From positions 100,063,277 through 100,127,276 of the forward strand of contig NC_092879.1 of assembly GCF_028372415.1 (NCBI RefSeq): DNA of 64,000 nucleotides, read 5' to 3'. Below are positions 55,262 to 64,000 of this stretch, one piece after another. Numbering within the stretch: position 1 is the stretch's first letter; the number at the start of each line of letters is the position of its first letter. Made by a program: the position numbers and the translations under genes. The stretch comes from Notamacropus eugenii (Eukaryota > Chordata > Mammalia > Diprotodontia > Macropodidae). The notes beneath the pieces are model-generated. The model was given only the letters and a program-made list of their open reading frames with translations, was not told the origin of the DNA and searched no databases.

Positions 55262-55515
55262 CTTATCAGGGAATTGTTTGATAGTTTTTCAGTTGTGTCC
55301 AACTCTCTGGGACCCCATTTGAGGTTTTCTTGGCAAAGATCCTGGTTTGCCATTTTCTTCTCCAGCTCATTTTACAGATGAGGAAACTGAGGCAGACAGG
55401 GTGAAGTGATTTGGCCACAGTCACCCAGCTAGTAAGCGTCTGAGGCCAGATTTGAAATTGGGCATTCCTGACTCTTGGCACAACACTCTGTAACACACCA
55501 CCTAGCTGCCCACAT
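55262..55515 (-). mobile_element. Full-length marsupial tRNA SINE (MAR1-like)
   Basis: The clearest lineage marker in the window. Reading plus: 'tttcagttgtgtccaactct', 'ttgaggttttcttggcaaag', 'attttacagatgaggaaact', 'ccagatttgaaattgggcat', ending 'accacctagctgcc'. This order is the reverse complement of the abundant metatherian tRNA SINE. Confidence 0.85.
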
Positions 55516-55596
55516 ATAAGATGGAACAAAGTCAGTGGGATGCGCTCGGGTACCATTCCCAAGTCCCTGGTGAGCAAGGATCTGCAATCAGGCCTA

Positions 55597-56777
<1,181 letters not shown>

Positions 56778-56881
56778 TCAGGGCACACAAAATGGGCCCC
56801 ACATCAGTGCCTGGCCCAGGAAGCCAAGGGGACCAGGAAGCGCCACCTCAGGCTGGGCAGGAAGGGGAAGGCCCTCTCTCA

Positions 56882-57043
<162 letters not shown>

Positions 57044-57149
57044 TTAGCTCATGGAGGGGTGAGATGTGGTGGGGATGGGGTATGGGGAGCTACCTGCTCC
57101 TCTACCAGCCCCTCAGCCTGACCCAAGAGGTTCCAGGCCTCTATGCTTA

Positions 57150-57389
<240 letters not shown>

Positions 57390-57589
57390 TCAGAGTCTTT
57401 TGAGGATCCTGGGCTCCTTACCCCACAACTGCCCTTCCCCAGTGACTAGTGACACAGAAATCACCTCCAGGGGAGGGTTCTCCTCAGAAACCTGGTGGTG
57501 GAGGAGGAAGGGAAGGGCTTTGGACCCTCCCTCTCATCTGGCCCTTAGACTGTAGGGATTCTCAGGGAGTCACAAAGCAGTGGGCAGAG

Positions 57590-57765
57590 GGGGCGTGGCA
57601 TGCCACAGAGAACAACAGCTTTGGGTCCCAGGCCCAGCTCTGCCATTTACTTACTAGCTGTGTAACCTTGGCCGAGTTCCTATACCTAAAAAAGCCTCTG
57701 TTTTCCAATGCGAATGATGCTACCTACCTCAGCTGCTTGTGAGAAGTGCTTTGTGAGAGCTAAGA
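57590..57765 (+). mobile_element. MIR/tRNA SINE in MED12 intron 19
   Basis: 'tttgggtcccaggcccagct', 'tactagctgtgtaaccttgg', 'gaagtgctttgtgagagcta'. Confidence 0.7.
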
Positions 57766-57929
57766 GCCTAGAGGAGCATGAGCTGCATGAACAAGCCTGC
57801 CACATCACGTCCCATTGATCTCTGCACCTTGCTCAGCCTTCTGCTGGCCACCGCCTAGCCTAGCCCTAGCCTGCTCCATAGTGTGACCTCATGCCCCCAG
57901 GGCATGCTCTGTCCAGCCCTCGCCCTTCA

Positions 57930-58430
<501 letters not shown>

Positions 58431-58559
58431 TTACAACTGGAGACAAGCTCATTGGACCTTTGAGACTGACTACAGAGGGGCCCTTGTGGAGGGCTCTGTG
58501 CTGACCTGGGGAGGCTGCTGCCTCCTGCCTCCTGTATACAGGAGACACAAGAAATGCTG

Positions 58560-59110
58560 AAGTTTAAGATGGCAGGGTACAACTTTCAAGGAATAAGCGG
58601 TAATCAGAGCAACTAAGGAAATAGAAACCATTTTCAATGGAAGACATAAAATCATTAACCTCCTGAAAAAAAAAAAAGATGTGAACAACCCAAGAAATGC
58701 AAATGCCAGCAGTCCCAAGGATCAGCCATCAAGCTATGTCAACAAGACAAAGGTGGGGCAGTTCATTGTTGGAGGGGCTGTGGGAAGGTAGGCAGTTTCA
58801 CCACTTGGAATGGAGCAGCAGAGAGATTCGATCGTTTTGGAAGGCAATCAGAGATCAGGCAAAAGAAGCTGCTGACTGACGGACACTAGGACACTAGCAC
58901 TCTAGCTCGAGGAGGCTCTGGAGAAGGGGCCTTCCAGGGAGGCCCAGCAGCTGGACAAGTGTCCTGTCTGTGCTCAAAGAGAGCCAGAAACGCATCAGGA
59001 CTCAGGGAATGGGGAACAGACCAGCTACAGCCTCTTCGTTGGAATGGAATGGAATATTACAGTGGGATAAGCAAGGAGCATGGGAAAATTAGGACAAATT
59101 GAGAACCAAA
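58560..59110 (+). mobile_element. L1 3'-region fragment in MED12 intron
   Basis: 'caagaaatgcaaatgccagc', 'gttggaggggctgtgggaag', 'gttttggaaggcaatcagag' and 'tggaatattacagtgggata' follow the order of the L1 ORF2 end/3' UTR. It has an A-run at 58667-58677. Antisense to MED12. Confidence 0.6.
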
Positions 59111-59598
59111 CAAGAAGGCCAAGTCCAGAGAACGTCAGGCACCCTGAGCGCAACAAAATAAAAATTCAAGTGGCTCCAGCCACCTCCCACCTGCTCCTCC
59201 CATCCTGCTCCAGCTACATTCAAGGGCAGTCTTCCTCCTCTCTGAGAACAAATATACAATGTAACTATTTCTGCTTTTGTCAGCAATGGATTTTGTAAGG
59301 GAGTTTGGGGAGAAGTATCTACTGAATCCAAAGAAAATGTAATAATCTATCTCTTCTGATTTCTTTGTTTGTTTTGAACCAAAAGAGAAAGTAGTACAGA
59401 GAACGAACTGTCAGGAAGTGTATTCCTCCTCTGAGGAGAGCCTTCTGCACCTCCCAGGGACCCATCTGCACCTTCCAAGGACCCTTCTGCACTGATCTCT
59501 TGACATTTTTCAAAGGCCCAGCAAACATTAGCCAGTGTGTAGAGTGGAAGGGGAATGAGAAGGGAGATTTCAGAGAGAGTGGAGCTCCAAGCCCTGAC

Positions 59599-59616
59599 CT
59601 TGAATAGGTCCCTGTG
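59599..59616 (-). other. MED12: Candidate 18-nt microexon in place of human MED12 exon 17
   Basis: TTTTCTCCCCCAG (AG at 59618-59617) precedes 18 nt reading (G)CA CAG GGA CCT ATT CAA G, followed by GTCAGG. Phase 1 on both sides; it would insert AQGPIQ between ETG and GEDG. Human has DQLAPIVPLNPGDLTFL here. The upstream intron would be only 65 nt. Speculative. Confidence 0.25.
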
Positions 59617-59673
59617 CTGGGGGAGAAAATGAAAACTCAAGCTCCTTCAAGGACCTTGCCCTGGGGATACTCA

Positions 59674-59847
<174 letters not shown>

Positions 59848-59996
59848 TCAGACTCTCCCAACTTGGTGATCATGGCCGAGTACAGAAATCACCCGCTCCT
59901 CCATACACCCTCCTTCTCCCAAGAACACCCACACCCCATCCCTGGGGCGCATGCCCTGGGCACAATACTAATGAGGTAGAAGTAGGAGGTAGGTAC

Positions 59997-60167
59997 CTGG
60001 GGGATAGGGAAGTGTGTGGCATACTGAACATGGCGTGGCTGCTCATACAGAACCCCCAAGGTCCCCTCCACTTTCTCCTTAAGTAGTGGTTTCATCTCTT
60101 TTTCACCATCTGGTTTCTCAGGGGATGGGCTGCCTTTCCCCTCACAGTGCATAGTGGGAGAAAACAT
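59997..60167 (-). CDS. MED12: MED12 exon 15
   Basis: Acceptor CTTTCCTCAG, donor CAG|GTACCT. Encodes [57 protein letters not shown]. Confidence 0.95.
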
Positions 60168-60283
60168 CTGAGGAAAGCAGAGCGGGTAGAACATCTGGAG
60201 AGAGGGCAGAAGGCCAGGGGAGAAAGAAGAGAGCAGGGAAAGAAGTGAGGAGCAGCACTCCTCCCCGGTCGGGGGCCCCTTAC

Positions 60284-60364
60284 CGAAAAGTCAGGCTTTT
60301 CCATGTCCTCAAAGAGCGTGCTGGACCCAGGGTCGATGTCCATAGACTCAGAGAGCCCAGGGTC
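60284..60364 (-). CDS. MED12: MED12 exon 14
   Basis: Acceptor GCCCTCAG, donor TCG|GTAAGG. Encodes [27 protein letters not shown]. Confidence 0.96.
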
Positions 60365-60475
60365 CTGAGGGCACAAGCAGACACAGCCAGTGACGGGGGG
60401 GGCTCTTCCTCTCCTCCCTCCACCCCACCCCCCCTGTTTCTTGGGCACCAGGGCCCAAGGACACAAAGCACTCAC

Positions 60476-60705
60476 TTCTAGCTTGCTGCTGCTACTGCCT
60501 TCAGCATCCTTCCGCTCTGGGTCATCAGGGGGGTCATCAAAGGGAGAGGGGGGGCGGGGCCCCGGCGCTCCAAAGGCTAGGTCACCTCGGGAGATGAGGG
60601 TACAGGTGTAGATGTTGTGGGAGAAGACATCATGGCGGATCAGCTCACAGAACAGAAGCACCAGGTTGAAGAACTCCACTCTCTCACTCTCACTTCTTGG
60701 ATCAG
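60476..60705 (-). CDS. MED12: MED12 exon 13
   Basis: Acceptor CTCTCCAG, donor GAA|GTGAGT. Encodes (T)[39 protein letters not shown], the proline-rich [20 protein letters not shown] and [12 protein letters not shown]. Confidence 0.96.
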
Positions 60706-60899
60706 CTGGAGAGACAGAATGGGGTGAGGAGGAGGAAGCACAAGAGGCAACAGGGAAACTGAGGCCATGCTCAATATTGTTGGTCAAGTGCCTTGGACCT
60801 ATACATGAGAAAACTTGACTGTTACACAGAGAACTGGCCTCGGTTTGCTAGGATAGCTATTGTTCCTCTACGTGGGTCTTTTTTCAAATGAAATTTTAA

Positions 60900-61100
60900 A
60901 TTTTAATAAGTATCCATTAAGTACCTACTATGTGTTGAGCACTGCTAAGCACAGTACAAATATGGTGTTCTTGTTACCTCTATTTGACAGATGAGGAAAC
61001 TGAGGCAGACAGTGGTAAAGTGACTTGCCCAGGGTCACAGAGTGACCTGAGGTCTTCCTGACTCCAGGGCTCTATCCCCTGAACCACCTAGCTGTCCCTA
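60900..61100 (-). mobile_element. MIR/MAR1-type SINE in MED12 intron 12
   Basis: 'attaagtacctactatgtgt', 'acagatgaggaaactgaggc', 'gtgacttgcccagggtcaca', 'gaaccacctagctgtccc'. Confidence 0.8.
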
Positions 61101-61287
61101 ATGCCACCTGGACAGGCTCCTCCAGAGACAACACAATTGTATTGTTAGGGCAGCCAGTCAGACCCCTCAGTCTTCAATGATTGGGCCTACCTCTAGCCAA
61201 GTGACTCTGTGGAGATGCCCCTGGAGGGCTTAGCATCAGGTGTGGGGTGGGGTGGATTTTTATGGGGGAGGGGGCTGTGATCCGTAC

Positions 61288-61414
61288 TTAGCATGGGTGC
61301 CTGTGTGTCCAAGAACTGTAACAGGACATCCTGGAAAATGGGAGCCGTGGGGGCGGACAGGGAGCCCGACGAGATGGAGCCCTTCTCATCCACTGCCTCA
61401 GACTCTCCGCAGCG
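61288..61414 (-). CDS. MED12: MED12 exon 12
   Basis: Acceptor CCCTGCCAG, donor CTAA|GTACGG. Encodes [42 protein letters not shown](T). The Thr codon is completed by exon 13. Confidence 0.95.
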
Positions 61415-61518
61415 CTGGCAGGGGAGACAACAGGGAAGGCATTTCTTGAGTTCTTCTGTCCCTCTCAACTTAACCCCCCCCCCCCAAACCCCTGAGGCCC
61501 TCTCTGACAGCTCCCTCA

Positions 61519-62313
<795 letters not shown>

Positions 62314-62357
62314 TCAAAGGACACCTCCTTCAGGGATCTCCAGTGCATCCCCAGTCA

Positions 62358-62474
<117 letters not shown>

Positions 62475-62558
62475 CTACACCAAGAGAAGGGGCAGTGAAG
62501 CTCAAGAGGGGTGCCACCAGGGGCCATTCACAGGGAGCATTGGCCTACAAGTTAGTTA

Positions 62559-62711
<153 letters not shown>

Positions 62712-63019
62712 CTAGGAGACCAGCCAATCAAAAAGGCCAGTTACCAGGGATGTCTTTTCAAGACCAGGCCAAACATGACAGGCTCCTGCCCAGCACCAGT
62801 CCCGCCAGCTCCAGTGTGGAAGATAGGAAGTTGAACAGGAGGGAGTCTCCTTCCTTACTTGCCCCAACCCTCCCCTTGACCCCCCAACATATTCCTTTGG
62901 CTTGGGATCCTGGGATGCCAGCTCTGGGCTGCAGGCCCTGACTTCCAACCCTCGTGAGACACTCATCATGGTCATGACCCAGAGCTTGCCCCAAAGCCTG
63001 GCCATGGCTCAGCACTCAC

Positions 63020-63274
63020 CTGAAGGATGCAGCTGAGCCCAAACACCAGAGGTCGATGCTGAGGACACTGGAGCAATTCACCAAAGGGTGTGGAGGATTG
63101 GCTGCCAGCTGGTGGCTGAGGAGCAGGGGTTGGGGGCAATGTGCCACTGGACTGAGTGGCAAGCACGTGGGGAGGGTGGCTGCTCACACCATCCAGCTGC
63201 AGGGCCAGTCTCCGAGTACAGAAATAGGCAAGACGTCGAGAGAGGTATGCAGACTGGACAAATTCCCCTGAGTA
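63020..63274 (-). CDS. MED12: MED12 exon 7
   Basis: Acceptor CTACTCCACAG, donor CAG|GTGAGT. Encodes [33 protein letters not shown], a Ser/Thr/Pro-rich linker that differs from human, and [16 protein letters not shown]. Confidence 0.96.
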
Positions 63275-63347
63275 CTGTGGAGTAGACATGGCACTCAGAA
63301 TCTCCAGTCAGTCTGGCCCCTTGCAGTCCCACAAAGCTCAGGCTTTA

Positions 63348-63527
<180 letters not shown>

Positions 63528-63637
63528 TTAGGATCTTGAGGGAATTGCAGCAGGTACCAAGTGAAATGGCTCCTTATTGAGCTCAGCTTGGTGCCCTGCA
63601 CACTTAGCCTCCCCCAACCCCTCCCATTTCCTGCTAC

Positions 63638-63810
63638 CTGGAACATGAACATGGCCAGTTTCTCATTGTAGTCCCACTGTCGAAGAGCCACCTCCACCTC
63701 ATGGGGAAGGGACCCCGAGGCTGAAACACAGCTCCCAGGCCCCGGCCGGTAGAACTCTGCCATCTTCTGCAGCTGCTCCCACAGATACTTGGTGATAATC
63801 TGGGTCCACT
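63638..63810 (-). CDS. MED12: MED12 exon 5
   Basis: Acceptor CCCACTTCCAG, donor CAG|GTAGCA. Encodes (E)[57 protein letters not shown]. The linker after YRPGP is shorter and different from human. Confidence 0.95.
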
Positions 63811-63910
63811 CTGGAAGTGGGATGGAGAATGGGATATCAGGAGGTGGGGCAGAGGGGGGAGCGGCCCTAAGGGGTGGGAGATGCCCGTGCTCTGCCTTTG
63901 GTTTACTCAC

Positions 63911-64000
63911 CCATGAAAGGGTCGATGACGTGCTTCTTCTTAACCTTGGTCTCTGTGATCGCTGCGTAGTAGGCACAAGTCATCTTGATGAGCCAGGCAG
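63911..64000 (-). CDS. MED12: MED12 exon 4, 3' part (cut by window edge)
   Basis: Runs off the right end. Encodes [29 protein letters not shown], with donor ATGG|GTGAGT. The 5' border and exons 1-3 lie outside the window. Confidence 0.93.

Overview
This is a piece of mammalian genomic DNA, most likely from a marsupial. Three intron-containing (or 5'-intron) vertebrate genes lie on the minus strand in the order MED12 (entering at the right edge) - NLGN3 - GJB1. This is the order and relative orientation of human Xq13.1 read in reverse, so the segment is probably X-linked. The marsupial assignment rests on repeats. There are tRNA-derived SINEs with the 'CCACCTAGCTGCC' head and the 'TTGGGGTTTTCTTGGCAAAGAT'-type tail typical of metatherians, many MIR/CORE-SINE copies, long L2 and CR1/L3 LINE remnants, and an L1 3' end of marsupial type. 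Proteins are near-identical to human over conserved regions but not identical.

Layout. 1-3.9 kb: an old L2-like LINE split by a solo LTR, followed by a second L2 tail. 3.9-6.9 kb: repeat-rich intergenic DNA. 6.9-8.8 kb: GJB1 (connexin 32), with one coding exon, a 3'UTR, and a predicted nerve-type promoter/exon 1B carrying a palindromic SOX site. 8.8-26.2 kb: intergenic DNA with SINEs, L2, nested CR1/L3 and L1 pieces, and a (GT)n tract; it may include the distal GJB1 promoter. 26.2-42.8 kb: NLGN3, all seven coding exons plus both alternative splice-site-A exons, ending in a CpG-island promoter. 42.8-44.2 kb: a 1.4-2 kb intergenic gap. 44.2-64 kb: MED12 from the middle of human exon 4 to the stop codon in exon 45. 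I could read an in-frame splice chain of 2006 sense codons, with two GC-AG introns and with human exon 17 absent or highly altered.

The genes are functionally separate: a Mediator kinase-module subunit, a postsynaptic adhesion protein and a gap-junction channel. The most interesting leads are non-coding or splicing features: a three-copy tandem repeat with RFX X-box-like motifs in an NLGN3 intron plus an X-box in the NLGN3 CpG island, a 20-bp motif repeated three times in that island, the MED12 exon-17 anomaly with a candidate 18-nt microexon, the GC-AG donors, and the GJB1 SOX dimer site. I see no prokaryotic system, CRISPR array or unknown protein family here. All splice junctions were placed by eye from frame, GT/GC-AG dinucleotides and remembered human protein sequence; none has transcript support within this analysis.
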